This document shows, piece after piece, positions 7,961 through 17,575 of a DNA stretch of 64,000 bases. A program made the position numbers and the translations under genes. Every line of letters starts with the position of its first letter. The stretch's first letter is position 1. The notes below the pieces were generated by a model that saw only the letters and a program-made list of their open reading frames with translations, made no database searches and was not told the origin of the DNA. The stretch spans positions 846,001-910,000 of the forward strand of contig NZ_CP029352.1 in assembly GCF_003130795.1 (NCBI RefSeq), in the 5' to 3' direction. The stretch comes from Azospirillum thermophilum. Its GTDB lineage: Bacteria > Pseudomonadota > Alphaproteobacteria > Azospirillales > Azospirillaceae.

Positions 7961-8350
7961 GACGATCCTCCGCGTGGAGAGACACGGCGTTGGTGAGCCG
8001 GATGCCGGATGACATCAAGAAGGGTGATCGTCGGTGCCGCTGTGACCCGTGCCGGGATGCGCGGCTTGGACGGTCTCAAGAGCAGACGGATGCACAGCCG
8101 TCTGTCTGGTGGTCGGCGGGGTCCCAGATGAATCCCGTCGGCTCTCAAGAAGAATCGCGTACACTGGTTCCTCAAGTCAACGGAAAATCCCGGCAATTCT
8201 TGGGAATTTTCTGCGGAATCCGCGGTGGCGCTGGGGAGTCAGGGAACGTGGCCGTCATATGACTTCAGACAGCTTGAGAGCGCTGAGCGGAGGGGCAGTG
8301 TGGTGCCGGCGCATGGCACCGGCAAATGCACGAGATGCGAACCGACGCCT
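7961..8350. other. Intergenic region between integrase end and small island genes
   Basis: About 390 bp with no supportable gene. It should contain the promoter for the minus-strand gene at 7960. An imperfect palindrome is present at 8183-8211 (GAAAATCCC against GGGAATTTTC, with an inner AATTC-ttgg-GAATT). No tRNA, terminator with a clear U-tract, or known site was found. Confidence 0.4.
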
Positions 8351-10255
8351 TCATTCTTCCGGCGATGGTCCGTCAGATCCCACCAGCACAAGCCGACGGT
8401 TCGGTCCGGCGCGGACGCCATGATCGATGCGGGCAACGTAATCGTTCAGCGTTGCCATGCTTTCGCCCTTCGGATCGTAGGCGCCGTCGGTCAGGTCCTT
8501 GATGACGTGTCCCATCAGCCGCTTGCGCGCGCCCACCGGCACACCGGCCTCACGCAGGCGCACGTTGAAGTCCTTGCGCGTCGAATACAGGTCCTGTCCC
8601 GGCGCCCACAGGCCGTGATCGCGGGTGTAGCGCCCGAACTCCTTGCTGAACAGGTCCGAGAAGCGGTCGTAGGCAGCACCGCGTTCGATGTCGGGGAACA
8701 GCCGGGTCTGCCTCTGGCGGCGGCGCGTCTCGGCGAGGTCCAGCAGGCCGAGGTCGATCAGCGTCGGGTGAATGGGGACGTCGCGGTGCGATCCCTTGGC
8801 CTTGACGCTCTTGCCGGCGCCCGGCGTGATGCTCATGCACCAGACGCCGTCGATCCGCCGGATGTCTGTGCATTGCAGTTGCAGCGCCTCCTCCGGGCGC
8901 AGGCCGGCGTGGGCGCCGATCAGCGGCACCCAGAAGAGGGCTTCGGTGTGGGCCCCCTCACCCTGGAAGGCCGGGGTGGCAAACAGGGCGCGCAACCCCT
9001 CGCGCCCCCACGGCTCCCGCGCGACGCGGGGGACCAGACGGTCGCGAGCGTCACGGTCGACCGCATCGAGACGAACGCCCTCCACCGGATTGCGGCCGCT
9101 GAAATGGTCGTTCTCGATCGCCCAGACGAAGGCGCTGGCGAACCGGTCGAGGTGCAGGTTGATCGTCGTCGAGGTCAGGCGCCGCGTGCGCCCCTGGTCG
9201 CGGAGCTCCACGTAGTCCGCACGGGTCAGGATGCCGAGGTCGAGGCGTTCCTCGAGCTCATCCAGCCGATTGCGCTCCTCGGCATCGGTGTCGTCGGCGA
9301 TCTCCCGAATGGTGCGGCGGTCGTGGGCACTCTTGCCGTGATTGGCCGGCAGACGCTCGATCAGGTCGCGGAAGGCGCTGACGTCGGCGCGCCGGGTCTC
9401 GGCGAGCGGCTTGTCACCGATCGCTTCGATGATCAGGCGGCGTGACGCCTCGACCTTGCGCTTCATGTTCGTGACCCAGGACGGGCTTTTCGACTTGGCG
9501 GCGATCAGCCCGTCGAAAGCCTGGCCGATGGTCATGGGCGGTGTCGCCGGCAGCTCCGCATCCGCAGCGGTCACCATGGCGGTCGGACCGGGCGCCGGTC
9601 CGATCACGACGGCCATGGGTGCGGGGGCCGCCGCCGGAACGGTCGGTGCGGCCGTTCCGGCCGTTCTGGGCATGGGCGCGGGCGGGATCGTGAAGAAGGC
9701 GTCGTCCTCGTAGATCCCGGCCTCGCGCCGCTCGTTGACGTTGGCGACGGTGGTCAGGCCCCAGGCCGCCTGCCGCTGCAGGAACCGGTAGTCGGGCGTG
9801 TCGGGCGCCAGCGGGATCTGCAGGCGGGCGAGGGCGGCGTCGAGCGGGCCGCGCACCTCGTCGAGGCGGTGGAGGCGGAGCCCGTCCTGAAGCGCGGCGC
9901 GCAGGGCCCGGGCACGGGCTGCCGCGGCCTCGGCTTCCTCGGGCGTCCGCGGCGGGGACAGCGCGCGGGCGTGCTCGGCGGCCTCGATCTCATGCCGGAT
10001 GAGATCGAGGATGATGGCGTCCATCTGCGCCTTGCTCAGTGTCAGCCCGAGGGCCATGGCCTGCCGCACCCCATCGAACAGCGCGTCGGTGGCCACCCGC
10101 AGGCGGGCGGCCCGGACGCGCGCGTCGGAGGGGATGTGGGTGCGCAGTGAAACGGCGAGTTCGTGCCGTGTGAACGCCGTCTGAACGTTCCGGGGAATGC
10201 GGCGGCGCCACCAGAACGTGGCGCCGCGGCGGTAGAGGTGGGGTCCCGATCCCAT
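8351..10255 (-). CDS. Island tyrosine integrase with DUF6538-like N-terminus
   Basis: The product has 634 residues from the ATG at 10255, chosen because GAGGAGCGC lies directly upstream; the frame is open to beyond the tRNA but that part encodes repeats. Residues 1-60 (HLYRRGATFWWRRRIPRNV) match the DUF6538 integrase N-terminus. A Pro/Ala-rich linker (about 220-270) is followed by a core-binding domain (about 280-400) and a catalytic domain with GAHAGLRPEEALQLQ (box I Arg), KAKGSHRDVPIH (Lys), YSTRKDFNVRLREAGV (R of box II, with Ser where His is usual), LMGH and GAYDPKG (Tyr). It lies immediately downstream of tRNA-Gln on the same strand, the classical layout of an island integrase at its attachment site. 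Confidence 0.9.
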   Translation of the reverse strand: MGSGPHLYRRGATFWWRRRIPRNVQTAFTRHELAVSLRTHIPSDARVRAARLRVATDALFDGVRQAMALGLTLSKAQMDAIILDLIRHEIEAAEHARALSPPRTPEEAEAAAARARALRAALQDGLRLHRLDEVRGPLDAALARLQIPLAPDTPDYRFLQRQAAWGLTTVANVNERREAGIYEDDAFFTIPPAPMPRTAGTAAPTVPAAAPAPMAVVIGPAPGPTAMVTAADAELPATPPMTIGQAFDGLIAAKSKSPSWVTNMKRKVEASRRLIIEAIGDKPLAETRRADVSAFRDLIERLPANHGKSAHDRRTIREIADDTDAEERNRLDELEERLDLGILTRADYVELRDQGRTRRLTSTTINLHLDRFASAFVWAIENDHFSGRNPVEGVRLDAVDRDARDRLVPRVAREPWGREGLRALFATPAFQGEGAHTEALFWVPLIGAHAGLRPEEALQLQCTDIRRIDGVWCMSITPGAGKSVKAKGSHRDVPIHPTLIDLGLLDLAETRRRQRQTRLFPDIERGAAYDRFSDLFSKEFGRYTRDHGLWAPGQDLYSTRKDFNVRLREAGVPVGARKRLMGHVIKDLTDGAYDPKGESMATLNDYVARIDHGVRAGPNRRLVLVGSDGPSPEE

Positions 10256-10304
10256 GCGCTCCTCGTCCACCGGCGAGGCGATGTGACGGGGAGCGCGCCG
10301 GGCT

Positions 10305-10352
10305 GTGTGACAGCTGGTGGGACAGCGTGTGTGACAGCCGGTGTGACAGCGG
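10305..10352. repeat. Four tandem 12-bp repeats, probable integrase arm sites
   Basis: Units at 10305, 10317, 10329 and 10341 read GTGTGACAGCTG, GTGGGACAGCGT, GTGTGACAGCCG and GTGTGACAGCGG, with an exact 12-bp period and a GTGTGACAGC consensus. A fifth, weaker match lies near 10282 (TGTGACGGGG). They sit between the tRNA 3' end and the integrase start, where arm-type or excisionase sites are expected. They would also overlap the integrase promoter and could give autoregulation. The role is inferred. Confidence 0.75.
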
Positions 10353-10434
10353 GTCCGCAACACCGCTCCGCCGGTTGTTGCCGGTGGAGATGTGCCCGGA
10401 AATCCAAGGGATTCGGCTGGAATGCAACTGGGAG

Positions 10435-10509
10435 TGGCTGGGGCGCCAGGATTCGAACCTGGGAATGGCGGTACCAAAAACCGCTGCCTTACCGCTTGGC
10501 GACGCCCCA
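10435..10509 (-). tRNA. tRNA-Gln (TTG anticodon)
   Basis: The 75-nt gene reads on the minus strand from 10509 to 10435 and includes an encoded CCA at 10437-10435. The acceptor stem TGGGGCG pairs with CGCCCCA. The anticodon loop TTTTGGT between GCGGT and ACCGC gives anticodon TTG. The T-loop GGTTCGAATCC is intact. The sequence closely follows bacterial tRNA-Gln. Its 3' half is the presumed attachment site of the integrase that follows it. Confidence 0.97.
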
Positions 10510-10542
10510 ACCGGGCCGGCCTTCACTGCCGGGAGGGGCGGC

Positions 10543-10571
10543 ACCATAATCGGAAAAGGGCGGGACTGCAA
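10543..10571 (-). promoter_or_regulatory. Predicted sigma-70 promoter of tRNA-Gln
   Basis: On the minus strand a TTGCAG (10571-10566) lies 17 bp upstream of TATGGT (10548-10543), about 35 bp before the tRNA 5' end. Spacing and position fit a housekeeping promoter. Confidence 0.6.
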
Positions 10572-10597
10572 CAGCTTGTATAGCCGTCGCAGCCCGC

Positions 10598-12715
10598 TCA
10601 GCGGCCTTCCCGGCGCCAAGCCAGCAGCAGGGCGCCGAGCGACAGAGCCAGCACCGCACCCACCGGCAGCAGGGGGACATCCGTTACGCCGGTGACCGTG
10701 TACTCGCCATTGGCGCGCAGGCCTAGCCAGCCGTCGCCGGTCTGGGAGCGATCCGCGCGGGTGCGGCGAACCTCGATCCCGGGACGGGGGCCATGGTCGG
10801 AGTCGGTGATCCAGTGGATGCCGCCGCCTGTCGCCTTCGCCACCGGGGCAAGAACGTCGCCTGTAGTCCGCACGTCGGCAAGCTCCGGCGGATTGACTGC
10901 GCCGACCACCGCCAGGGCCGTACGCTCGCCGTCCGAGATGCGGTAGATGCCGGGAGCGTCGGCCATGACGGTGGCGACGGAGCGGCCGGACTTGTCGTCC
11001 GTCATCTCCAGCGTCCGGCTCCGGTCCGATGGCGTAGTCAGGGTGACCGCACGGGGGTCGGGCTGCAGCGACCGGCGCTCCACCGTGATGCGGTTGCCGT
11101 CCACCCGGGCGCGCAGGTCGTTCTCCTCCAGCTCCGGTTCCTTCATCAGCCAATGGGCGAGCCGGCGCAGCAGCTCCGCCTGCGGGCCACCGCCTTCATA
11201 GCCGCGGCTCCACAGCCAGATCTGGTCAGAGGCGAGCTGGGCGACACGGCCCTTGTCGACCCGGTCCAGCACCAGCAGCGGCCGGCCCTGGGCGCCTTCC
11301 ATCACCACCACGCCACCGGTGGGGGCGACCTCCACCTGATGGAACCAGCGGCCCCATTGCGGCTGCTGATCGGGCTTGTCGGCCGGGCGATCGCCGGGCA
11401 GGCCGGTCGTTACCGGATGCCGGCGCCCGGCATCGGTGACCTGCGGGTGGAAGGGCTGGTCGATCACCTGGCCGGTCGGCTCGGCCGGCAGCACTTGCCC
11501 CAGCGGCGTGCGGAACAGCGACAGAGGGGTCGCATAGCCCTGGCCCGAGGCTTCCAGGAGGGCGCCGCCCTTGCGGACGTATTCCGCGATGTTCTCCAGA
11601 TACATCTGCGGCAACACGCCCCGACGCCGATAGCGGTCGAAGATGATGAGGTCGAACTCGTCCAGCTTGATCTCAAACAGTTCCCGGATCGGGAAGGCGA
11701 TCAGCGACAGCTCGCGGATCGGCGTCCCATCCTGCTTTTCCGGCGGCCGCAGGATGGTGAAATGGACGAGGTCTACCGACGGGTCGGCCTTCAGCAGGTT
11801 GCGCCAGGTGCGCTCCCCTGCGTGGGGCTCGCCGGACACCAGCAGGACCCGCATGCGGTCGCGCACGCCGTTGACGACCACGGCGGCGCGGTTGTTGGCC
11901 AGCGTCAGTTCCTGCTTGGCCGGTTCCACCTCCAGCTCCAGGACATTCTGGCCGCCATGATTGACCGGCAGCTCCAGCCGGAAATCGCGGCCGACCGGCA
12001 CCCGCACCACCTGGGGCGTACCGCCGTCCTGGCGCAGGGTCACCGCGGCATCCGGCGACTGGCGCGCCGGCATGTCGTCGACCCGGATGGTCAGCTCGAC
12101 CGGCTTGCCGACGATGCCGTAGCTCGGCGCCTGCACGATGGCGAGGCGGCGGTCGCCCTCCTCCTTGTCGCCGGTCAGCAGCGTGTGGATGGGACCGATC
12201 TCCGCCAGCTTGCCGGTGTTCGCCGGCACGTCGTGGACCTGCCCGTCGGTGATCAGCACGGCACCGGCCATGCGGCGGCGCGGCAGGTCGGCCATGGACC
12301 GGTTCAGCGCGTCGAACAGGTGGGTCTCGTTGATCGCGGCAGCCCCTCCGGCTCCGTCACTGGTGCGAACCACACGGACTTCCAGATCGTCATAAGCCTT
12401 CAGCCGCTCGGTAAGCTGGCTGAGCGCCCGCTCCGCCCGCGGCCTCCGGTCCCCGATGGACTGGCTGGGCGAGTCGTCCACCACGATCACCGCGACGTCC
12501 TTGATCGGCTCCCGCTTCTCCTGGACCAGCGAGGGGTTGACCAGGGCGAGCGCCAGGATGAGGACGGCCAGCAGGCGCAGCAGCACCCCGCGCGCCCGCC
12601 GGAGGGCGGCCAGCAGCACGATCGCCAGCGCCACCCCTACCAGCGGTCCCAGCACCGTCCAGGGCAGCAGCGGCGCCAATGCGATGGAGGTGCCGGAGAA
12701 CAGATCGACGGGCAT
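10598..12715 (-). CDS. Large membrane protein of the moxR/DUF58/bat operon (glutamine amidotransferase/VWA-like)
   Basis: The product has 705 residues. Two N-terminal hydrophobic segments (about 12-65) are followed by a periplasmic part beginning with VAVIVVDDSPSQSIGDRR, a degenerate von Willebrand A-like region (about 75-165) with ITDGQVHDVPA. A later segment, VLLVSGEPHAGERTWRNLLKADPSVDLVHFTI and VRKGGALLEASG, resembles the class I glutamine amidotransferase-like fold found in these proteins. The C-terminus ends in a membrane helix, LLPVGAVLALSLGALLLAW, with a basic tail. It is the last gene of the moxR operon; its start touches the stop of the DUF4159 gene. The role is unknown, probably cell-envelope stress or assembly of a membrane complex with the AAA+ chaperone MoxR. 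Confidence 0.8.
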   Translation of the reverse strand: MPVDLFSGTSIALAPLLPWTVLGPLVGVALAIVLLAALRRARGVLLRLLAVLILALALVNPSLVQEKREPIKDVAVIVVDDSPSQSIGDRRPRAERALSQLTERLKAYDDLEVRVVRTSDGAGGAAAINETHLFDALNRSMADLPRRRMAGAVLITDGQVHDVPANTGKLAEIGPIHTLLTGDKEEGDRRLAIVQAPSYGIVGKPVELTIRVDDMPARQSPDAAVTLRQDGGTPQVVRVPVGRDFRLELPVNHGGQNVLELEVEPAKQELTLANNRAAVVVNGVRDRMRVLLVSGEPHAGERTWRNLLKADPSVDLVHFTILRPPEKQDGTPIRELSLIAFPIRELFEIKLDEFDLIIFDRYRRRGVLPQMYLENIAEYVRKGGALLEASGQGYATPLSLFRTPLGQVLPAEPTGQVIDQPFHPQVTDAGRRHPVTTGLPGDRPADKPDQQPQWGRWFHQVEVAPTGGVVVMEGAQGRPLLVLDRVDKGRVAQLASDQIWLWSRGYEGGGPQAELLRRLAHWLMKEPELEENDLRARVDGNRITVERRSLQPDPRAVTLTTPSDRSRTLEMTDDKSGRSVATVMADAPGIYRISDGERTALAVVGAVNPPELADVRTTGDVLAPVAKATGGGIHWITDSDHGPRPGIEVRRTRADRSQTGDGWLGLRANGEYTVTGVTDVPLLPVGAVLALSLGALLLAWRREGR

Positions 12716-15423
12716 CTACTGGCCGAGCCTTTCCAGGATCGCGGGCACATGGACCTGATCGGCCTTATAGTTTCCGGTCAGGGCGTACATGACGAGATTG
12801 ATTCCGAAACGATAGGCGATTTCCCGCTGCCGTTCCCCTCCCGGAACGACGGCATAGAGGGGCTGGCCGCTGCGGTTGACCGCCCAGGCCGCGGCCCAGT
12901 CGTTACCGCCGATGAGGACGGAGGAGACGCCGTCGTTGGCCCGGCCCTCGCGCGCCTCGATCCACAGATCGCCACCGCTGTAGCGGCCGGGAAAATCGGT
13001 CAGCAGATAGAACGATTTGGTCAGGACATGGTCCGGTGGCACCGGAGCCAGCGGCGGCACATCAAGACCGGCGACGATCCGCTGCAGCGATTGTGGACCG
13101 CCTCCCGACGCCTGGTCGCGGGTGTCGAACAGGATTGTCCCGCCACCGCGCAGGAAGGCATTGACGCGGGACCGGGCTTGATCCGACAGAGGTTGTTGCG
13201 ATCCGGAAACGGGCCAGTAGAGCAGGGGATAGAAGGCCAGTTCGTCACGCTCGGGATCGATACCGACGGCTCCCGCAGCTTCAACCGCCGTACGCAGGTT
13301 CAGCATGGCGACGAGGCCTTCCAGCCCGGCGCGGGACGTTTCGTCAACGGAACTGTCGCCGGTCTGCACGTAGGCCAGATAGGTCTCCGCCGTGACCTTC
13401 ACCGCCTGGGCATCATCGGCGCGGACGTCGGAGGGAGCGGCGGACAGAAGGATGGCAAACAGGACGGCAGCGGCCGCCCCCGCACTGCGGCGGGCGGTCC
13501 AGCGACCGAGCATGCCGCGCAGGGCCAGCGCGACCAACAGGTCTATCGTGGCGAGCGCCAGCGCCACGGCAAGCAGAGACGGCTTCAAGGGCACCTCCCC
13601 GCGGCTGCCGAAGCCCGACCGGGCGACCCCACCGGGCATGGTGCCCAGCGGCTCGATCGTCGTTACGACAGCGGATAGATTCAACGCGCGACGGGCATCG
13701 TCGGTCCCATAGAATCCCGGCGGATGACGCGGGCCGATCACGTCGGCGGCCGGCGCGTTGCCGGGAATGGGAAAGGCGGTCGCCGGCGGCGGCACCAGCC
13801 GGCCGGTTCCGTCCAGTACTTCAACCGGATCCAGCGCCGTGGCGGCACTGCCGCCGGTGATCCCGCCGCTGAGGGCGACCACGCGGCGCAGCATGTCCAC
13901 GAACAGCCCCGACAATGGAAGGTTGGACCAGTCGGGGCTGGCGGTGGTGTGGACCAGGACGACCCAGCCATCCGCCCGCTTCTCCGACGTCACCAGCGGC
14001 GTGCCGTCGGCGAGCCGCGCCCAGGTGCGGTCGGCGAGGTCGAGAGCCGGCTCGGCCAGCACCTGCCGGGTGACGGTGACGTCGTTGGGAATGGACAGGC
14101 CGCTGAACGGGCTCTTGGCATCGAAGGGCTGCAGGCGGGCCGGCTCCTGCCAGGACAAGGCGCCGCCCAGCGCCCGGTCGCCGATGCGCAACCGGACCGG
14201 CACCAGACGGTCGGCATTCTGCGCCAGCCGTGGTCCGGCAAAGCGGACGAGGACGCCGCCCTTCTTCACCCAGTCGTCGAGGTCCTGCGCCTCCTGCCCG
14301 GTCAACGCGCCGATGTCCGACAGGATCAGCACCGCGAGGTCGCGCTTCAGCAGATCGAGGATGCTGCCCCGCCGGACCTCGTTATAGGGGGACAGCGCGC
14401 GTTCCAGATAATGCAGGTCGGACAGCAGGGGCTGGCTCTCTCCCTCCGGCCGTCCGGAGACGAGGCCGACCGGCCGGCGGCGCCAGCGCTCGTCCAGCAG
14501 GACCGTGGCGCCGGCGGTGGTATCGTTCTCCACCCGCAGGCTGGCGGCGTCGTTGCGCAGTTCGGTCGGAACGTCCAGCCGGACCTCCCGCACCTTCTGT
14601 CCGGCCTCGAAAGCGACGGTCTGCCGGGTCAGCAGGCGCCCGTCGGTTGCCGACAGGCGGACGGTGACCGGCTCCGGCCGGGTCGGATCGGCCCGCACGA
14701 CGCGGGCCGCCAGGGCCGTTCCCTCGGTCGCCGGAGGCAGCAGGAGATGAGGCGGCTTCTCCGCGGAATCGTCCAGCACCTCGGCCGAGCCCAGACGCTG
14801 CAACGCCTCGGCCAGGGAGCGGGCCGTGCGGTCGCCGATCCCGTCGCTGACCCAGACGGCATGGACCGAGCCCTGCACCTGCAGGGACCGTACGGCCTCC
14901 AGCGCGGCGGCGCGGTCGGTCGGCCAGGGCAGCGGTTCCAGCGCCTGGATCACCCGGCGGGCCTCGCCGGCGGGAAGTATCGCCGTGGGGTGCAGCTTCT
15001 CGCCGCCGGCCGGATGGGCGGTCGGCAGCACGATCACCGGCCGCTGCTGCCGGTCGGCCTGGGCGACGATATCCTCCATGGCGCGGCGGCGGTTCGGCCA
15101 GTCGCGGCCGGAGGCCCAGCCATTGTCGACGACCAGCAGCAGGGGACCGCCGCCGGGCAGGGCCGCGCGCGGGTTCAGCAGGGGCCGGCAAGCGCCAGGA
15201 TGACCAGGGCGGCGACGATCAGGCGCAGCAGAAGCAGCCACCAGGGCGTGCGAGCCGGCGTCTCCTCCGTCGCCGTCAGGTCGCGCAACAGGCGGATCGC
15301 CGGGAACTGCACGATCTTCGGAGCCGGCGGGGTGACGCGCAGCAGCCACCACAGCACCGGCAGGGCGCCGAGCGCAACCAGGATCCAGGGGGTGGCGAAG
15401 GCGATCGGTCCGAGGCTCAGCAT
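12716..15423 (-). pseudogene. BatA-like N-terminus / DUF4159 membrane protein, frameshifted (probably sequencing error)
   Basis: The ATG at 15423 gives MLSLGPIAFATPWILVALGA, a hydrophobic BatA-type N-terminal segment, then a second helix LLLLRLIVAALVILALAG. The frame closes early with GPC-stop. Adding one base to the four-base G run at 15181-15184 (plus strand) restores LAGPLLNPRAALPGGG and joins the long frame that continues to 12716, about 900 residues in total. The central part, with LLLVVDNGWASGRDW, is VWA-like, and the last 210 residues (VTAETYLAYVQTGD through LERLGQ) are a DUF4159 domain. The family sits in inner-membrane operons with MoxR and DUF58. The gene lies between the DUF58 gene and the 705-aa gene. 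Confidence 0.82.
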
Positions 15424-15424
15424 G

Positions 15425-16337
15425 TCAGACCGCCTCCTGCGCGAGCGCGCCCCACAGCCCCAGCAGGGCGGCCTGCGGCGGCCGGTCGGTGCGGTGGACC
15501 GCGAAGCTCCATCCTGCGGCGCGGGCAAGGGCAGCGAGCCCGTCCTGTTGGGCGCGCAACCGGTCCTGATAGGCTTGGCGCACCGCCTCCACCCGGGGAA
15601 CCAGCAGCTTGCCCTCGCGCTCCATCCCCTCGAACTCGACGCGGCCGTCGAAGGGCAGCGTCTCCTCCGCGGGGTCGAGCACTTGCAGGAGATGGCCGCG
15701 CACGCCCCGCCCGGCGAGGCCGGCCACCGTCTCATGCACCTCCGGCAGGGGGAGAGCAGGTCGCCGAACAGCACCACCTGGGCATGGCGGGGCAGGGGCT
15801 CGACATGCGGCAGCGGATCGGGGGAGGGGGGGGCGGTGGGGTCGGTCAGCGCGCCGGTCAGCCGGTTGATGGCGTTCTTGCCGTGGTCCGGCCGCAGCCC
15901 GGCGTTCAGCAGAGCGATCCGCTCGCCGCCGCGCGCCAGCAGGATCCCGGTGGCGAGCAGGAGAAGCTCCGCCCGCTCCCGCTTGGTCGGGAGGCCGGGG
16001 CCGAGCGGTAATCCATGGAAGGTGAGCAGTCGCGCCACAGCCAGACCGTCTGCGCCGCCTCCCATTCATTCTCGCGCACATAGACCGGCTGGGTCTTGCC
16101 GGACTGGCGCCAGTCGATCATCGCCGGCGAATCGCCCGGCTGATAGCGGCGGAACTGCCAGAAGGTCTCGCCCAACCCGACGCGCCGCCGCCCATGCACG
16201 CCCTGGGCAACGGTGGCGGCCACCCGTTCGGCCGCGACCAGCAGGGGCGGCAGGGTCGCCGCCAGTTCCTCCGCCCTCTGGCGGGTTCGCAGCGAGGCCG
16301 CGGTCCGGTCGGGAGGCGCCGCCATGCCCGCACTCAC
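15425..16337 (-). pseudogene. DUF58 domain protein, two frameshifts (probably sequencing errors)
   Basis: A GTG at 16337 overlaps the moxR stop; an ATG at 16325 is the alternative start. The expected DUF58 protein of about 300 residues is spread over three frames. The first part includes GRRRVGLGETFWQFRRYQPG, DSPAMIDWRQS and WRDCSPSMDYRS. After the G run at 15997-16000 the frame must shift by one base to read LPTKRERAELLLLATGILLA through VVLFGDLLSP. After the G run at 15748-15752 it must shift again to read LPEVHETVAGLAG to the stop at 15425. Both breaks are repaired by one extra G/C in the run. DUF58 proteins act with MoxR-type AAA+ ATPases; the Asp-x-Ser-x-Ser-like motif is here DCSPSM. Confidence 0.82.
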
Positions 16338-17347
16338 GCCAGTGGTTCGCACAGGCGGTCGATCACCGCGTCCAGCGTCACCCCGTCGGCGCGCGCCGCG
16401 AAGTTCAACGCCATGCGGTGCTTCAGGATGGGCCTGGCGAGCGCCACCACGTCGTCGAGCGACGGGGCCAAGCGGCCGTCCAGCACGGCGCGGGCGCGGG
16501 CGGCGAGCATCAGCGCCTGGCTGGCGCGTGGTCCCGGCCCCCAGGCGACATGGCGGCGCACCTCGGCGGACTCCGACGTCTCCGGCCGGCCGCGGCGCAC
16601 GAGGTCGAGGATGCCGTCCACCACCCCCTCGCCGACCGGGATGCGGCGGACGAGCCGCTGTGCCGCCTGAAGGTCGGCCGGGGTCAGCACCGCCACGGGG
16701 CGCTCGTCGGCGGATCCGGTGGTGGCGATCATCATCCGCCGCTCGGCCTCGCGATCGGGATAACCGACGTCGATCTGCATCAGGAAGCGGTCGAGCTGGG
16801 CCTCGGGAAGGGGATAGGTGCCTTCCTGCTCCAGCGGGTTCTGGGTGGCGAGGACGTGGAAGGGCTCGGGCAACGGATGATACTGGCCGGCGACCGAGAC
16901 GCGGTGCTCCTGCATCGCCTGCAGCAGCGCCGACTGGGTGCGCGGGCTGGCGCGGTTGATCTCGTCCGCCATCAGGAGCTGGCAGAAGACCGGGCCGGGG
17001 ATGAAGCGGAAGGAACGCCGGCCGCTCTCGCTCTCCTCCAGCACCTCCGATCCCAGGATGTCGGCCGGCATCAGGTCGGGCGTGCACTGGATGCGCTTCT
17101 CCGCCAGCCCCAGCACGGTGCCGAGCGTCTCCACCAGCCGCGTCTTGGCGAGGCCCGGAACGCCGATCAGCAGGACATGGCCGCCGGCCAGCAGCGTGAT
17201 CAGCGTCAGGTCGACGACATCCTGCTGGCCGAAGATGATCCGGCCGATGCGCTCGCGCACATGGGCCAGCCGGCTGCCCAGCGCCTCGATCTCCGCCATC
17301 AGCTGGTGCGGATTCTCCGTGGTGGGGTTGGCGTCTGGTGCGCTCAC
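16334..17347 (-). CDS. MoxR-family AAA+ ATPase
   Basis: The product has 337 residues. Walker A GVPGLAKT is at 62-69, Walker B LLMADEIN near 130, sensor 1 in VLATQNPLEQEGTYPLPEAQLDRF, and the MoxR C-terminal lid domain (AARARAVLDGRLAPSLDDV) is present. The ATG at 17347 gives the family's normal length of about 330. MoxR ATPases act as chaperones that mature membrane or periplasmic complexes, with DUF58 and VWA proteins as partners, and exactly those genes follow in an overlapping operon. It is intact, unlike the two genes directly downstream. Confidence 0.93.
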   Translation of the reverse strand: MSAPDANPTTENPHQLMAEIEALGSRLAHVRERIGRIIFGQQDVVDLTLITLLAGGHVLLIGVPGLAKTRLVETLGTVLGLAEKRIQCTPDLMPADILGSEVLEESESGRRSFRFIPGPVFCQLLMADEINRASPRTQSALLQAMQEHRVSVAGQYHPLPEPFHVLATQNPLEQEGTYPLPEAQLDRFLMQIDVGYPDREAERRMMIATTGSADERPVAVLTPADLQAAQRLVRRIPVGEGVVDGILDLVRRGRPETSESAEVRRHVAWGPGPRASQALMLAARARAVLDGRLAPSLDDVVALARPILKHRMALNFAARADGVTLDAVIDRLCEPLA

Positions 17348-17575
17348 GTCGCTGCTCCCATGTTTGGCGGGCCCTGTCGGTCATCGGGCGTCGCCCGGGG
17401 CCGCTTCGTCCGGGCCTTGACCGCCGATCTGTCGTAACGCGCCGGGATCGTAAGTGGACCCAAGATTTTTCGACCCGAGTGTGGACCTAAGAGGACGAGT
17501 ATGGCGAAAATGCGAACCGGGGACCGCCGGGCCGAAGCACCCGGGCCGGTCCGCCGGAGGGAGGAACCGTAATCC

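Noticed and set aside
8183..8211. Imperfect palindrome (GAAAATCCC / GGGAATTTTC) as a terminator or att site
   Set aside because: It has a bulge and no U-tract, and no second copy was seen near the tRNA; only noted in the intergenic entry.
10305..10352. Short tandem repeats as a CRISPR array
   Set aside because: Units are 12 bp without spacers and no cas genes are present. No CRISPR array was seen anywhere in the window.
15181..16000. Programmed ribosomal frameshifting in the DUF58 and DUF4159 genes
   Set aside because: There is no slippery heptamer with a downstream structure at all sites, the breaks recur in unrelated genes, and each needs the same one-base repair in a homopolymer, so a sequence error is simpler.
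10793..17437. Long plus-strand open frames opposite the moxR operon (961 and 1237 residues)
   Set aside because: Antisense shadows of conserved minus-strand genes with clear motifs; no start context and no recognisable domain.
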